A DNA stretch of 64,000 bases, taken from Vibrio harveyi NBRC 15634 = ATCC 14126 = KCTC 12724 (GTDB taxonomy: Bacteria > Pseudomonadota > Gammaproteobacteria > Enterobacterales > Vibrionaceae). Below, in pieces: positions 1 to 9,341 of the stretch; within the stretch, counting starts at the first letter, position 1; the number at the start of each line of letters is the position of its first letter. The notes beneath the pieces were generated by a model, which did not search any database, was not told the DNA's origin, and saw only the letters and a list, made by a program, of their open reading frames with translations. Location: NCBI RefSeq assembly GCF_001591145.1, contig NZ_BCUF01000003.1, forward strand, positions 62,001 through 126,000, read 5' to 3'. The translations under genes were made by a program, and so were the position numbers.

Positions 1-23
1 CTTGACGTAAAGATTAAAATAGT

Positions 24-50
24 AAAACCAGCCTTCGGGCTGGTTTTTTT
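24..50 (+). terminator. Rho-independent terminator of an upstream gene outside the window
   Basis: An 8-bp stem AACCAGCC / GGCTGGTT closes a TTCG tetraloop and is followed by a run of T. It ends transcription entering from the left edge. Confidence 0.85.
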
Positions 51-115
51 ATGCCTGAAAAGTGTGAACGCAGGTCTCAACTTTTTTATTAGAAAATATA
101 TACATGCGACATTGT

Positions 116-129
116 TGAATGTATATTCA
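116..129. promoter_or_regulatory. Putative ArgR box upstream of the NhaC-family carrier
   Basis: TGAATGTATATTCA matches the core of the ArgR half-operator (TGAAT-4 bp-ATTCA) and lies 35-48 bp before the start codon at 164. A weaker ARG-like 18-mer can be drawn at 93-110, three bp upstream, the spacing usual for paired ARG boxes, but it matches only about half of the core. A longer inverted repeat, ATATACAT / ATGTATAT at 98-126, overlaps it. If real, the downstream carrier would be repressed by arginine. Confidence 0.5.
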
Positions 130-163
130 TTTTTAGTGTTTAAATATTAAAGTTGGTATTGCT

Positions 164-1687
164 ATGGAACAGGCAGATGTTACCTCCCTCATCCCCATCA
201 TTATTACGTTAGTCCTTGCGCTAACTACAAGAAACGTTGTTGTAGGTCTTTTTGCCGGTGTTGTTAGCGGTGTGGCTATGTTAGAAGGCACATTCGTTGA
301 CAAAGGTCCGCTCGATTCGTTTAGCGCACTGATGAAAAGTTACCTGTTGCCGCAACTGACTGACAGTTACAATGCGGGCGTCATCCTTCTTTTGGTTTTC
401 ATTGGTGGTTTTGTTGCCTTGATGGAGAAATCTGGCGGTGGCGTGGCGTTCGCTAAAAAGGTCACTCAGTGGGTTGCAAGCAAATGCCAAGCACAGCTTT
501 CTGCTTGGTTTGGCGGCGTTGTTATTTTCTTTTCAGACCTTGGTACACCGTTAATTGTTGGTCCTGTCTTTCGTCCTCTTTTTGATAAACTGAAAGTCTC
601 TCGCCAGAAGCTAGCCTTTATCATCGATTCAACTTCATCCCCAGTGGCGATCCTCATCCCTTTCATCGGTTGGGGCGTTTATATCATGAGCCTGATTCAA
701 AAAGAGTTTGCTGCACTGGATGTAGGTATCAGTGATTGGGATGCTTTTATTGGCGCGATCCCTTACCAGTTTTATGCCTTTTTAGCGATCGCGATTGTTC
801 CGATTGTCTCTTTCTTCAAGCTGGATTTTGGACCAATGGCGAAAGCCGAACAGCTTGCAGAGCAGGGTTCTGATTTTGGAAAAGTGCAAGATTCATTAAA
901 TGTGTTTGAGCATAAAAATTCAAAAACAAGTTTTGTTTGGGCACCGCTGCTCGTCATGCTAGTTGTGCTTTGCTCGATTCTAGTGCCTCACGGTTTTCCA
1001 TTTCAGAAAGTCGCAGGCTCGACCTTCCGTGCTGCATTGTCGTCGGCGTATTTCTTTGCTGCAATTACCCTAATTAGCTTGATGGCGTTTTATGGCGTGA
1101 GAAAGTTCTCTGATGGCATTCAGGTTTACCTAAAAGGGATGTCGAACATGATGTCCGTTGCGGTGATTTTGGTTCTTGCTTGGTCATTGAGTTCGGTTGG
1201 CAAGGAGCTTGGCGCAGCGGCGTACATTGCAGAACAAGCGCAGGCTGGTTTCCCTTATTGGTTATTGCCAGCGGTGGCATTTTTGTTAGCTGGTATTATT
1301 TCGTTCGCAACAGGATCGTCGTGGGGGACATTCGCTATTATGATGCCGTTGGTTATCCCAACTGCAGTTGCGATTGATGCACCATTGTTGGTGTGTATTG
1401 GTGCGGTTCTGTCTGGCGGTCTATTTGGTGATCACTGTTCGCCAATTTCTGAAACCACCATCTTGTCTTCGACTGGTGCTGGTTGCGAGCAGTACGAACA
1501 CTTTAGAACTCAATTACCTTATGCGGTGCTTAATGGTGCCATTGCCCTAGCAAGTTTTCTTGTCGCTGGGGTAATGGCTTCGCCTGTGATTGTACTGGTG
1601 GCGGTTGTGGTTCAGTTTGCTGTCTATTTATTGCTTTCTAAACAGAAATCTTCGCAGGCTTTAGAGTCGATAACAGCCAACCAATAA
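164..1687 (+). CDS. NhaC-family Na+/H+ antiporter-like carrier, possibly arginine-linked
   Basis: This 507-residue inner-membrane protein has about a dozen hydrophobic segments and a short hydrophilic loop near residues 225-260. The motif FFSDLGTPLIVGP, the FATGSSWGTFAIMMPL segment and GGLFGDHCSPISETT are characteristic of the NhaC carrier family (PF03553). Family members exchange Na+ and H+ or carry amino acids such as methionine, histidine or lysine with a cation gradient. The ArgR-like box immediately upstream suggests a basic amino acid as substrate, but that is inference. The gene stands alone, followed by a terminator. The start is the only ATG that keeps a complete first membrane helix. 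Substrate unknown. Confidence 0.85.
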   Translation: MEQADVTSLIPIIITLVLALTTRNVVVGLFAGVVSGVAMLEGTFVDKGPLDSFSALMKSYLLPQLTDSYNAGVILLLVFIGGFVALMEKSGGGVAFAKKVTQWVASKCQAQLSAWFGGVVIFFSDLGTPLIVGPVFRPLFDKLKVSRQKLAFIIDSTSSPVAILIPFIGWGVYIMSLIQKEFAALDVGISDWDAFIGAIPYQFYAFLAIAIVPIVSFFKLDFGPMAKAEQLAEQGSDFGKVQDSLNVFEHKNSKTSFVWAPLLVMLVVLCSILVPHGFPFQKVAGSTFRAALSSAYFFAAITLISLMAFYGVRKFSDGIQVYLKGMSNMMSVAVILVLAWSLSSVGKELGAAAYIAEQAQAGFPYWLLPAVAFLLAGIISFATGSSWGTFAIMMPLVIPTAVAIDAPLLVCIGAVLSGGLFGDHCSPISETTILSSTGAGCEQYEHFRTQLPYAVLNGAIALASFLVAGVMASPVIVLVAVVVQFAVYLLLSKQKSSQALESITANQ

Positions 1688-1696
1688 CCAAGAATA

Positions 1697-1726
1697 AAAA
1701 CGGGGGAAGGTTCTCCCGTTTTGTTT
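1697..1726 (+). terminator. Terminator of the NhaC-family gene
   Basis: AAAACGGGGGA and TCTCCCGTTTT form a stem around AGGT, continuing into T-rich sequence directly after the stop at 1687. Confidence 0.75.
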
Positions 1727-1888
1727 TGAGTCAAGGTAACAGTTTTTGTGATACCCGCTGTGTAACAGTATTTATTTATAAACTTTGCGTCGCAGAATGA
1801 ATGGGCTTTACTCGGCGTTTTTTCTACATGATCCACTATGTGTCTAGTTATTCCTTGTATATTGTATTGATAAATACGGAGATTAGAC

Positions 1889-3583
1889 ATGTTTGCACTC
1901 AAACATCTGCCTCTTGCATTAAGCTGTGTGCTCGCGGCACAAGCTCATGCCAGTATGAATATCCAACCTGATCCTCAAAACCCGAATGGCTACGTGATCG
2001 CTCGTGGTGACATTCAAGCGGTTGAGCAAAGCAAAACATCTGACCCAATGTATGCCATCTGGGCACAGGCGTTAGAGACTCGTCCGAACAGCGTTGTAGA
2101 AGCTATCGTACCGGGCGCAGCAGGTAACCCAGAAAACGTTAAACGTGTTGAACGTGTATTCCCCGAAAGTGAGTGGGACTTCCTAACGCAAATGGCTGCG
2201 CCTGAATACACTTATACTCGTTTCTTACGTGCGATAGGTAAGTTCCCTGCATTCTGTGGTGAGTACACCGATGGTCGAGACTCTGACGCAATCTGTAAGA
2301 AATCCATCGTGACAGCATTTGCGCATTTTGCTCAAGAAACTGGTGGTCACATTGCGGTTGATAACGTATCAGACAACCCACTTGCATTAGAAGAGTGGCA
2401 GCAGGCACTCGTGCATGTACGCGAAATGGGATGGTCTGAAGGTCAAGAGGGTTACACCACAGGCTGTGGTCAGAACGATTGGCAAAATAAGCGCTGGCCA
2501 TGCGAACCTGGTCAAGGGTATTTTGGGCGTGGTGCCAAACAGCTTTCTTACCACTTTAACTATGGCGCATTCTCTGAAGTAATGTTTGATGGCGATGCAT
2601 CGGTGCTGCTGAAGAATCCGGGTTTAGTCGCTGACTCTTGGTTGAACTTGGCTTCTGCAATTTGGTTCTTCTTAACCCCTCAAGCGCCAAAACCAGCGAT
2701 GTTACACGTAATTGATCGTACATGGGTGCCATCGCAACGTGAGATCGATGCGGGCATTGGTTACGGTTTTGGTACCACTATCAACGTCATCAATGGCGGT
2801 ATTGAATGTGGCGAGCAAAACAAAGACAAAGGTCAGCCTGTTAACCGTATTCGTTACTGGGAAGGTTTAGCAGCGCATTATCAAATTCCTATCGAAGCTG
2901 ATGAAACCAATACTTGTTGGCAACAAACGCCGTACGGTAGCTTAAACCTTAACGGTGCGACTGATGTGCTTTACACCAACTGGGATGGTAACTGGAAGTA
3001 CTACTCAGATCGCCCTGGGGGTCATTCATTTGAGTGTGAATTGGTTGGCTTCCAAACCGCATATTCGGCTCTGGTAGCAGGAGATTACGAGAAATGTGTT
3101 ACCAACTTCTACCAATCTCACGCGGGTTGGCCTGAAGTACGCATTGTCGACAAACTAGACCCAGTCGATCCGGTTGACCCACCTGTAGGTGGTGTTGCTG
3201 CATGGGATGCTGGCAAGGTTTATAACACAGGCGACCAAGTCTCTTACAAGGGGGCGGTATATGAAGCTAAGTGGTGGTCACAAGGCAATGAGCCGACCAA
3301 AGGTGACCCTTGGAAGCTCGTTTCGGGCACGCCAACCGAGCCACCAACGACTGAACCTCCTGTGACAGAGCCACCAGTAACTGAGCCTCCAGTAACCGAA
3401 CCACCGGTGACAGAGCCTCCTGTTTCAGGGGACTTTATCGCATGGGAACCAGGTGTCACTCAAGTAGCCAATGGTGACAAAGTGACTTATCAAGGTAAGT
3501 GTTTTATTGCGAAAAACGGTCCGGGTGTATGGGAAACGCCAACCCAGAGTAACTGGTTCTGGGATGAGATCTCTTGCCAGTGA
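1889..3583 (+). CDS. Secreted GH19 chitinase with two C-terminal chitin-binding modules
   Basis: The 564-residue protein begins with a signal peptide ending near AQAHA. A family 19 glycoside hydrolase domain follows (about residues 70-420): [11 protein letters not shown] carries the probable catalytic glutamate, [16 protein letters not shown] and [13 protein letters not shown] match GH19 signatures. Next come a CBM5/12-like module (about 432-480, [18 protein letters not shown]), a TEPPV-repeat linker, and a second such module at the C-terminus (AWEPG...WFWDEISCQ). Such enzymes are exported and hydrolyse chitin, a principal carbon and nitrogen source for marine vibrios. A GGAG ribosome site precedes the ATG. 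The gene is monocistronic. The assignment is strong; the exact substrate range is not visible. Confidence 0.95.
   Translation: MFALKHLPLALSCVLAAQAHASMNIQPDPQNPNGYVIARGDIQAVEQSKTSDPMYAIWAQALETRPNSVVEAIVPGAAGNPENVKRVERVFPESEWDFLTQMAAPEYTYTRFLRAIGKFPAFCGEYTDGRDSDAICKKSIVTAFAHFAQETGGHIAVDNVSDNPLALEEWQQALVHVREMGWSEGQEGYTTGCGQNDWQNKRWPCEPGQGYFGRGAKQLSYHFNYGAFSEVMFDGDASVLLKNPGLVADSWLNLASAIWFFLTPQAPKPAMLHVIDRTWVPSQREIDAGIGYGFGTTINVINGGIECGEQNKDKGQPVNRIRYWEGLAAHYQIPIEADETNTCWQQTPYGSLNLNGATDVLYTNWDGNWKYYSDRPGGHSFECELVGFQTAYSALVAGDYEKCVTNFYQSHAGWPEVRIVDKLDPVDPVDPPVGGVAAWDAGKVYNTGDQVSYKGAVYEAKWWSQGNEPTKGDPWKLVSGTPTEPPTTEPPVTEPPVTEPPVTEPPVTEPPVSGDFIAWEPGVTQVANGDKVTYQGKCFIAKNGPGVWETPTQSNWFWDEISCQ
3335..3424 (+). 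repeat. In-frame 15-bp tandem repeats encoding a TEPPV linker
   Basis: Six consecutive 15-bp units encode TEPPT followed by five TEPPV. The units differ at synonymous third positions (for example cct/cca/ccg for proline), so the peptide repeat is preserved while the DNA has diverged. It forms a Pro/Thr-rich hinge between the two chitin-binding modules. Confidence 0.9.
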
Positions 3584-3611
3584 TTGAACAATAAATAGTC
3601 TAAGTATCTAT

Positions 3612-3645
3612 AAAGACTCTGCTTTTTAGTAGGGTCTTTTTTTAT
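3612..3645 (+). terminator. Terminator of the chitinase gene
   Basis: AAGACTCTGC pairs with GTAGGGTCTT over 10 bp including G-U pairs, loop TTTTTA, followed by seven T. Confidence 0.8.
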
Positions 3646-3765
3646 TCATTTGATTGCCTATTTGTGCAATCTAAGTTTCCAATAACGTCTTTTCTCTTTT
3701 GTTTTTTAGTCCATTAAAATTCGCGCGCAATTTTTATCAACATTTTTGAAAACAGGTACGCTTAC

Positions 3766-4359
3766 ATGTCTACTAAACTGGCTAACCCAGCGCCGCTAGG
3801 CCTAATGGGTTTCGGTATGACCACGATTCTGCTTAACATCCACAACGCAGGATTCTTCCCAATTGACTCAATGATCCTAGCAATGGGTATCTTCTACGGT
3901 GGTCTTAGCCAAGTTCTTGTTGGCATGATGTGCTTCAAACGTGGTGATACTTTCGGTACGACTGCATTTACGTCTTACGGTCTGTTCTGGCTAACACTGG
4001 TTGGTCTAATCGTAATGCCTTACATGGGTCTTCCTGCAAGCCCAGCACACTTTATGGGTTGGTACCTACTACTATGGGGCATCTTCACTGGCTTCATGTT
4101 TATTGGTTCTCTATGCTACCCAGTAGCGAAGCAAGTCGTATTTGGTTCTCTTACTATCCTGTTCTTCCTACTAGCTGCACGTGACTTTACTGGTAGTGAG
4201 CTGATCGGCACTATCGCAGGCTTTGAAGGTATCTTCTGTGGTGCAAGCGCAATCTACTTCGCAATGGCTCAAGTACTAAACAACGAGTACGGTCGCACGG
4301 TTCTTCCAATCGGCGAAAAGCAAAAGCCTCAAGTTGCAACGCAAGAAATCGCAGCATAA
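3766..4359 (+). CDS. satP: SatP-type acetate/succinate:H+ symporter (GPR1/FUN34/YaaH family)
   Basis: This 197-residue inner-membrane protein has six predicted helices. [14 protein letters not shown] at residues 7-20 is the family signature (NPAPLGL), and the [22 protein letters not shown] segment in the last helix is also typical. Family members form hexameric channels or carriers that take up acetate and succinate. The gene is monocistronic between two terminators. The codon choice (many cta, cgt and ggt codons) looks like that of a well-expressed gene. In a chitin user this carrier could recover acetate released by deacetylation; that link is inference. Confidence 0.9.
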   Translation: MSTKLANPAPLGLMGFGMTTILLNIHNAGFFPIDSMILAMGIFYGGLSQVLVGMMCFKRGDTFGTTAFTSYGLFWLTLVGLIVMPYMGLPASPAHFMGWYLLLWGIFTGFMFIGSLCYPVAKQVVFGSLTILFFLLAARDFTGSELIGTIAGFEGIFCGASAIYFAMAQVLNNEYGRTVLPIGEKQKPQVATQEIAA

Positions 4360-4382
4360 TCGCTTCGAATTGAATGCAAAAG

Positions 4383-4413
4383 AAAAGGGTTAGCCACTGG
4401 CTAACCCTTTTTT
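4383..4413 (+). terminator. Terminator of the acetate carrier gene, possibly bidirectional
   Basis: A 12-bp perfect stem AAAGGGTTAGCC / GGCTAACCCTTT with loop ACT and a T run. The opposite strand reads AAAAGG...CCCTTTTCTTTT, so it could also stop minus-strand transcripts of the symporter whose stop lies at 4485. Confidence 0.85.
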
Positions 4414-4484
4414 AATGTCCTTTTCGGACCACTGCTTTTTCTTATATACCCGCCAACCTGCTGGGGGAGGAGGTTAATGAGGCA

Positions 4485-6032
4485 TTAGGTAGATGGCTGT
4501 TCTACTGTTTCTGCCGTGTCGCTATCCGCTGTAGGCGCCTTGCCTGTTTTACGTTTGTACTTTTCTTCCCAGTAGTCAGCACCTTTGATACCAAGCGCAA
4601 CAGGGTTGAATGTGTACTCTGTAACCCCACGTTTTTGCTGCTCTTCATAATCAGCTAGAGCTTTTAGTGCTGGCTTAGACATGAAGAAGATGATCAGAAT
4701 GCCGACAATATTTAGCCATGCCATTAGACCTACGCCTACGTCACCCATTGCCCACGCAAGGTTAGCTGTTTTAACCGTACCGTAGAATACCGCTGAGATC
4801 AGAATGACCTTCAAGATAAACATCAGACCGTTTACTTTTACTGTGCGACGGATGTAAGCGATGTTGGTTTCTGCGATGTAGTAGTACGCCAAAATCGTTG
4901 TAAAGGCGAAGAAAAACAGAGCAATTGCGATGAATGGTTTACCCACACCCGGAAGGGCACTTTCAATCGCCATTTGCGTAAATACAGGACCATTTGCACC
5001 GATATCTGCTGGAAGGTTCTGTACTAAGAACGCACCTTCGACTGCACCGTGTACGTTGTACGCACCCGTGATAAGAATCATAAATGCGGTTGCTGAACAC
5101 ACTAGCAGTGTATCGATGTAGATAGAGAATGATTGAACCAGACCTTGCTGTGCTGGGTGATCAACACTTGCTGCTGCTGCAGCGTGAGGACCAGTACCTT
5201 GACCTGCTTCGTTAGAGTAAACACCACGTTTTACACCCCAACCAATCGCAGCACCAATACCCGCCATCGGTGTGAATGCATCACCAATGATCATGCCAAC
5301 AATACGTGGAATTTCACCGATGTTAAGTAGGATGATAACGAATGCTGTGATGATGTACGCCAGAGCCATGAACGGAACTACGATTTGAGTGAAGTTCGCG
5401 ATTCGTTTCACACCACCAAAGATAATGAAAGCGAGAATGACACAGACAACCGTACCAGTGAAAATTTTAGCGAAACTGAAGGTACCAATAGCGGTTTCAA
5501 TCATGTCACCTGAGCCAAATGCTGCTTCTACTGCGTTACCAATACTGTTCGATTGAACGCCAGGAAGTAGAACACCACATGCAAAGATGGTTGCGATAGC
5601 GAAGATCCAAGCGTACCACTTTTGACCCATTGCTTTTTCGATGTAATAAGCTGGACCACCGCGGAATTCGCCTTCGTCTTCTTCTTTATAAATCTGTGCG
5701 AGTGTTGATTCTGCGTATGCGGTTGCTGCGCCAAAGAAGGCGACAACCCACATCCAGAAAACAGCACCTGGACCACCGAAACCGATAGCGGCTGCAACAC
5801 CTGCAATGTTACCTGTACCTACACGGCCAGATAGTGAAACGGCCAAAGCCTGAAATGATGAAATCCCCTTGGTTGAACTCTTACCAGAAAGTAGCAAGCG
5901 CCACATTTCAAAGAAGTGACGAATCTGCACAAAGCGCGTCATGATCGAGTAGAACAAACCAGCGCCAAGGCACAAATAAATCAGTACCGGACTCCAGATA
6001 ATTCCATTCAGAAAATCAACTAATGACTGCAT
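4485..6032 (-). CDS. Alanine/glycine:cation symporter (AGCS family)
   Basis: This 515-residue carrier has about 11 membrane helices. GRVGTGNIAGVAAAIG near residues 69-84 and GVKRGVYSNEAGQGTGPHAAAA near 265-286 (quoted here only as the family's NEAGQG region) are hallmarks of the AGCS family, which imports alanine or glycine with Na+. The next gene upstream on the same strand encodes a D-amino-acid dehydrogenase, so the pair fits uptake and catabolism of alanine, although a 307-bp gap and no visible shared signal argue for separate transcription. The hydrophilic C-terminal tail of about 40 residues is ordinary for the family. Substrate assigned at family level only. Confidence 0.9.
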   Translation of the reverse strand: MQSLVDFLNGIIWSPVLIYLCLGAGLFYSIMTRFVQIRHFFEMWRLLLSGKSSTKGISSFQALAVSLSGRVGTGNIAGVAAAIGFGGPGAVFWMWVVAFFGAATAYAESTLAQIYKEEDEGEFRGGPAYYIEKAMGQKWYAWIFAIATIFACGVLLPGVQSNSIGNAVEAAFGSGDMIETAIGTFSFAKIFTGTVVCVILAFIIFGGVKRIANFTQIVVPFMALAYIITAFVIILLNIGEIPRIVGMIIGDAFTPMAGIGAAIGWGVKRGVYSNEAGQGTGPHAAAAASVDHPAQQGLVQSFSIYIDTLLVCSATAFMILITGAYNVHGAVEGAFLVQNLPADIGANGPVFTQMAIESALPGVGKPFIAIALFFFAFTTILAYYYIAETNIAYIRRTVKVNGLMFILKVILISAVFYGTVKTANLAWAMGDVGVGLMAWLNIVGILIIFFMSKPALKALADYEEQQKRGVTEYTFNPVALGIKGADYWEEKYKRKTGKAPTADSDTAETVEQPST

Positions 6033-6078
6033 GAGTATTTTCCCTGTTTGTTACGGTTGTGGTTGTTTTTCGTACAAC

Positions 6079-6100
6079 ACATTACCCTTTTTTGTAATGT
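6079..6100. promoter_or_regulatory. Inverted repeat in the symporter promoter
   Basis: ACATTAC and GTAATGT form perfect 7-bp arms around an 8-bp pyrimidine tract, 47-68 bp before the symporter start codon. The spacing suits a dimeric regulator but I do not recognise the site. Confidence 0.35.
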
Positions 6101-6339
6101 AATTGTTAACCTTTTTGACTAAAAATCCTTTGTAGCGTGATGATGAACACAGAATGGTTAAATATTGTTAAAAATTGGTTCTTGTTATGTTTGTGTGTGG
6201 TTTTTATTGGAAATGACAATGAATTGATTGAATATGCAGCACATTGTCATGAAAATATGCTGCGAGATATGGAAGTTATATCTTCTGAATGCTATTCAAC
6301 ATGTGGAATAATGTTCTATTTGAAATGGTTTGCAGGTGT

Positions 6340-7596
6340 TTAGGCGTAACGGCTTAGGCTCAATTCTGAGTGATTTGTTACTTTGCTTTCTGCACCGATC
6401 ATAATGTCGGCAAGGAGTTGTCCTGACCCACAAGCCATGGTCCAACCTAGCGTTCCATGTCCGGTATTCGTGAATAAATTGTCGTAAGGGGTCGCACCAA
6501 TGATGGGTGTACCATCGGGCGTCATGGGGCGAAATCCTGTCCAAAATTCGGCTTGAGTGAAATCGGCACTTTGCGGAAATAAATCTCGAATCACCATTTC
6601 AATCGTATTCTTGCGCTTTTGCGGTAATGAAGGATCAAAGCCCGCAAGTTCAGCGGTCCCTGCGACCCGGATGCGATCGTCAAAGCGTGTCATTGCCACT
6701 TTATAGGTCTCATCCATGACGGTAGATCGCGGTGCAAATTGTTCACATTCAATCGGAACCGTCAGTGAATACCCTTTGACGGGATAGATCGGAATATCAA
6801 TCTCAAGCTGCTTGAGTAACGCCGTTGAGTAACTGCCCGAAGCAAGTACAAACTGGTCTGCTTTAAATAAACCACGATCCGTTTGGACACCCATGACCTT
6901 TTTGCCTATGGTAACCCAATTGCTTACCTCTGTATTGAATTCAAACCTGACACCATAAGCTTTCGCCAGCTTAGTTAACTGCTGACAAAACTGGAAACAA
7001 TCTCCGGTTTCATCATCGGGTAGGTACAACCCACCGACCAGTTTTTCTTTTACTAACGCTAACCCAGGCTCTTGTTTGATGCAGTGCTCGACGTTCATTA
7101 GCTGAAAACGTGTACCGCTTTGTTCTAACAACTTAAGGTCTTTTTCTATGGCGTCTAACTGCTGTTGAGATCGAAATACTTGTAACGTTCCGAGTTGGCG
7201 ACCTTGGTATTCAATCGCATGATCACGTCTTAGCTGCTCTAAACAAGTGCGGCTGTGATTGGCGATGGATAGCATTCGTGCTTTGTTGATCTGATAGCGA
7301 GATAAGGTGCAATTAGACACCATTTTCGTAGCCCAGCGGATAAGCTCTGGGCTGAGAGACGGTTTTATTTTGAGTGGGGCATGCTCTTCGGTTAGCCATC
7401 TCACGGCTTTGAGTGGAATGCCTGGGGCTGCCCATGGTGAGGAGTAGCCGTAAGAGATTTGTCCTGCATTGGCGAAGCTGGTTTCCATCGCACTGCTTGG
7501 TTGGCGATCGATCACGGTGACCTGATAACCTGCTTGAGCTAGATACCAAGCTGAGGTCAAACCGATAACACCACTACCTAATACGATGACTTCCAT
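6340..7596 (-). CDS. dadA: DadA-type D-amino-acid dehydrogenase
   Basis: The protein starts MEVIVLGSGVIGLTSAWYLA, an N-terminal GxGxxG dinucleotide fold binding FAD, and ends with FTNTGHGTLGWTMACGSG, the second FAD-contacting motif of the DAO/DadA family. FRPMTPDGTPIIG is also conserved in DadA. It would deaminate D-alanine and other D-amino acids oxidatively at the inner membrane, passing electrons to the respiratory chain. I place the start at 7596 rather than 7611 because TGGAG sits 7 nt before that ATG; this gives 418 residues, close to the enterobacterial length. A LysR regulator is transcribed divergently 105 bp away and may control it. No linked alanine racemase (dadX) is present. Confidence 0.88.
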   Translation of the reverse strand: MEVIVLGSGVIGLTSAWYLAQAGYQVTVIDRQPSSAMETSFANAGQISYGYSSPWAAPGIPLKAVRWLTEEHAPLKIKPSLSPELIRWATKMVSNCTLSRYQINKARMLSIANHSRTCLEQLRRDHAIEYQGRQLGTLQVFRSQQQLDAIEKDLKLLEQSGTRFQLMNVEHCIKQEPGLALVKEKLVGGLYLPDDETGDCFQFCQQLTKLAKAYGVRFEFNTEVSNWVTIGKKVMGVQTDRGLFKADQFVLASGSYSTALLKQLEIDIPIYPVKGYSLTVPIECEQFAPRSTVMDETYKVAMTRFDDRIRVAGTAELAGFDPSLPQKRKNTIEMVIRDLFPQSADFTQAEFWTGFRPMTPDGTPIIGATPYDNLFTNTGHGTLGWTMACGSGQLLADIMIGAESKVTNHSELSLSRYA

Positions 7597-7700
7597 TGAT
7601 GTGCTCCACACATTTTCGATGTGCGCAGTTTGTCTTCTTTACCTTTTGTTAACAATCGATATAAATTACATCCAGCGTTTAGAAAAACTATAGGCTCAGG

Positions 7701-8603
7701 ATGAAAAGTAGTGTCGTAAGTGGATTGTGGTTATTTAACCAAGTAGCGGAACACAACAGTTTTACCAGTGCAGCAAAGGCATTGCACTTGACGACAGGCG
7801 CAATTAGCCAGCAAATTATCCAGTTGGAAGAGCAACTAGGCTTTACTTTGTTTGAACGCCATTCGCGAGGAATTAGGCTGACACCTAAAGGTTTGCAGTT
7901 ATCTCAGACTTCGCAATTTCACTTCTCTGAACTTAGGAAAGCACTTGAAGAGCTACAGATTGAAAAGCTCCACAATGAAATTCGCCTCAAACTGACACCT
8001 TCTTTTGCATTTAAATGGCTGGTTCCTAGGCTTGAAAGCTTCCACCTAAATAACCCCGACCTGCAAGTACAGATTTTTGCAGAGGGAGCGCTTGTGAATA
8101 GTGAGCTGAAGGATTACGACGTTGCAATTGACTATGGTCCGCACCCGTATCGAGACAAAAACGCGAAGCGGATTCTTGATGAGCAACTTCTTCCAGTGAT
8201 GAGTGTCAAATACCTTGAGGATCATGGGTGGCTAAAAACACCTAAAACGACACCAGAGCAATGGCGAGATGCGACGTTATTGCACGATGCTATGCCATGG
8301 GATAAAGCGCCGCGTGACTATGAGTGGCTCTATTGGGCATCAAGTATGGGGCTAGACTTTAAAACGGATTCTGGGCATTTTTTTAATCGAACGGATATGG
8401 CGATGTCCGCGGCTGAAGCCGGCGTTGGTATTGCGATGGCACGTATGGCGCTGGTGGAGGATGAACTTAAAAATGGTCGTTTGGTCTCACCATTTGAACC
8501 CGTTGATGCCAACGCAGGGTACTACTTGATCATTAACACGAAAAGCGAACCAACCGAACGATTTAAAAAGTGGCTTTTACAACAAGTTCAATTATCAATG
8601 TAG
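7701..8603 (+). CDS. LysR-family transcriptional regulator (GcvA-like), divergent from dadA
   Basis: The 300-residue protein has the N-terminal LysR winged helix (about 5-65: FNQVAEHNSFTSAAKALHLT, ISQQIIQLEEQLG, LFERHSRGIRLTPKG) and a type 2 periplasmic-binding-fold effector domain with the GcvA/AmpR-like pattern (LKLTPSFAFKWLVPRL). Divergent placement from dadA with a 104-bp shared promoter region is the usual layout for a LysR regulator and its target, so control of dadA is likely but inferred. The effector is unknown. Confidence 0.9.
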   Translation: MKSSVVSGLWLFNQVAEHNSFTSAAKALHLTTGAISQQIIQLEEQLGFTLFERHSRGIRLTPKGLQLSQTSQFHFSELRKALEELQIEKLHNEIRLKLTPSFAFKWLVPRLESFHLNNPDLQVQIFAEGALVNSELKDYDVAIDYGPHPYRDKNAKRILDEQLLPVMSVKYLEDHGWLKTPKTTPEQWRDATLLHDAMPWDKAPRDYEWLYWASSMGLDFKTDSGHFFNRTDMAMSAAEAGVGIAMARMALVEDELKNGRLVSPFEPVDANAGYYLIINTKSEPTERFKKWLLQQVQLSM

Positions 8604-8767
8604 AGAGAGCCAATTGGCACGAGTGTTTAAGAAATAATAAAAATAAATTTCTTAATTACATGATACTTCGAATTGCTTCCCACAAATTGTCTTCCGTTTA
8701 TTAACTCCTCTCACTCCGTCCTCTTTTTCCATATCATCCAAGAATTAATCAATGGATGAGAAAGACT

Positions 8768-9340
8768 ATGGCTAAAAAAAACTCTCTTATATTAGCCTTA
8801 GCTCTATTTTCGGTAGGAGCAAGCGCAATGTTTTGGCCGTTTAAAAAATACGATGTGGAAATGTCTCCAGAAGTTCGTGGTGTCATCACACTTGATGGCG
8901 TACCGCAAGCGGGGTTAACGGTTCATCGGGACTTATTCTACGAAGGTTACAAAGATGGAGAGAAAATCTCCGATGAGGCAATAACTGGCTTAAAAGGGGA
9001 GTTTTATTTTCCTAATTTTCAGGTTCGTTCGAGAGCGCCAGAAGATGTTTTCGGGCAAAACTTCGTTGTAGCTCAAGAAATATATATCTTAAAAGAAGGC
9101 AAGGAAGTTTATCTGTGGAACGCTACTAAGCATGCAAAGCCAATTCCTTTTGTATCTGAATTATTGTTGGCTCTTAACTGTGAACTAAATCAAGAGGAAC
9201 TCAATTATGAGTTCAGAGAACCTCAAAGTGGAGAGCGAATATATCTACCTCTAGTCTCGGTTTGTCGTTGGGAAGGATTAAAAGGTTATACAAATGAACA
9301 GCTGATTAAAGAAACAAATGACTTACCGTCAGAGGATTAA
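8768..9340 (+). CDS. Secreted DUF6795-like protein, partner of the downstream lipase
   Basis: This protein of about 190 residues has a clean signal peptide (MAKKNSLILALALFSVGASA) followed by a predicted beta-rich domain: RGVITLDGVPQAGLTVHRD resembles a transthyretin/carboxypeptidase-regulatory-like fold as in DUF6795 proteins, with a later segment ending in a cysteine (PLVSVCRWEG). I chose the ATG at 8768 because GAGAAAG precedes it and the signal peptide then starts with basic residues; 8756 is also possible. The stop is one base before the lipase start, so the two are almost certainly co-translated. An exported protein directly before a lipase could be its immunity protein, inhibitor or chaperone; this is inference. 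Confidence 0.8.
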   Translation: MAKKNSLILALALFSVGASAMFWPFKKYDVEMSPEVRGVITLDGVPQAGLTVHRDLFYEGYKDGEKISDEAITGLKGEFYFPNFQVRSRAPEDVFGQNFVVAQEIYILKEGKEVYLWNATKHAKPIPFVSELLLALNCELNQEELNYEFREPQSGERIYLPLVSVCRWEGLKGYTNEQLIKETNDLPSED

Positions 9341-9341
9341 T

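Noticed and set aside
3244-3459. Minus-strand frame with GGSVT repeats
   Set aside because: It is the antisense shadow of the TEPPV linker repeats in the chitinase gene.
6137-6343. 68-codon plus-strand frame between the symporter and dadA
   Set aside because: No ribosome site, overlaps the 3' end of dadA, and composition looks like AT-rich spacer; no domain.
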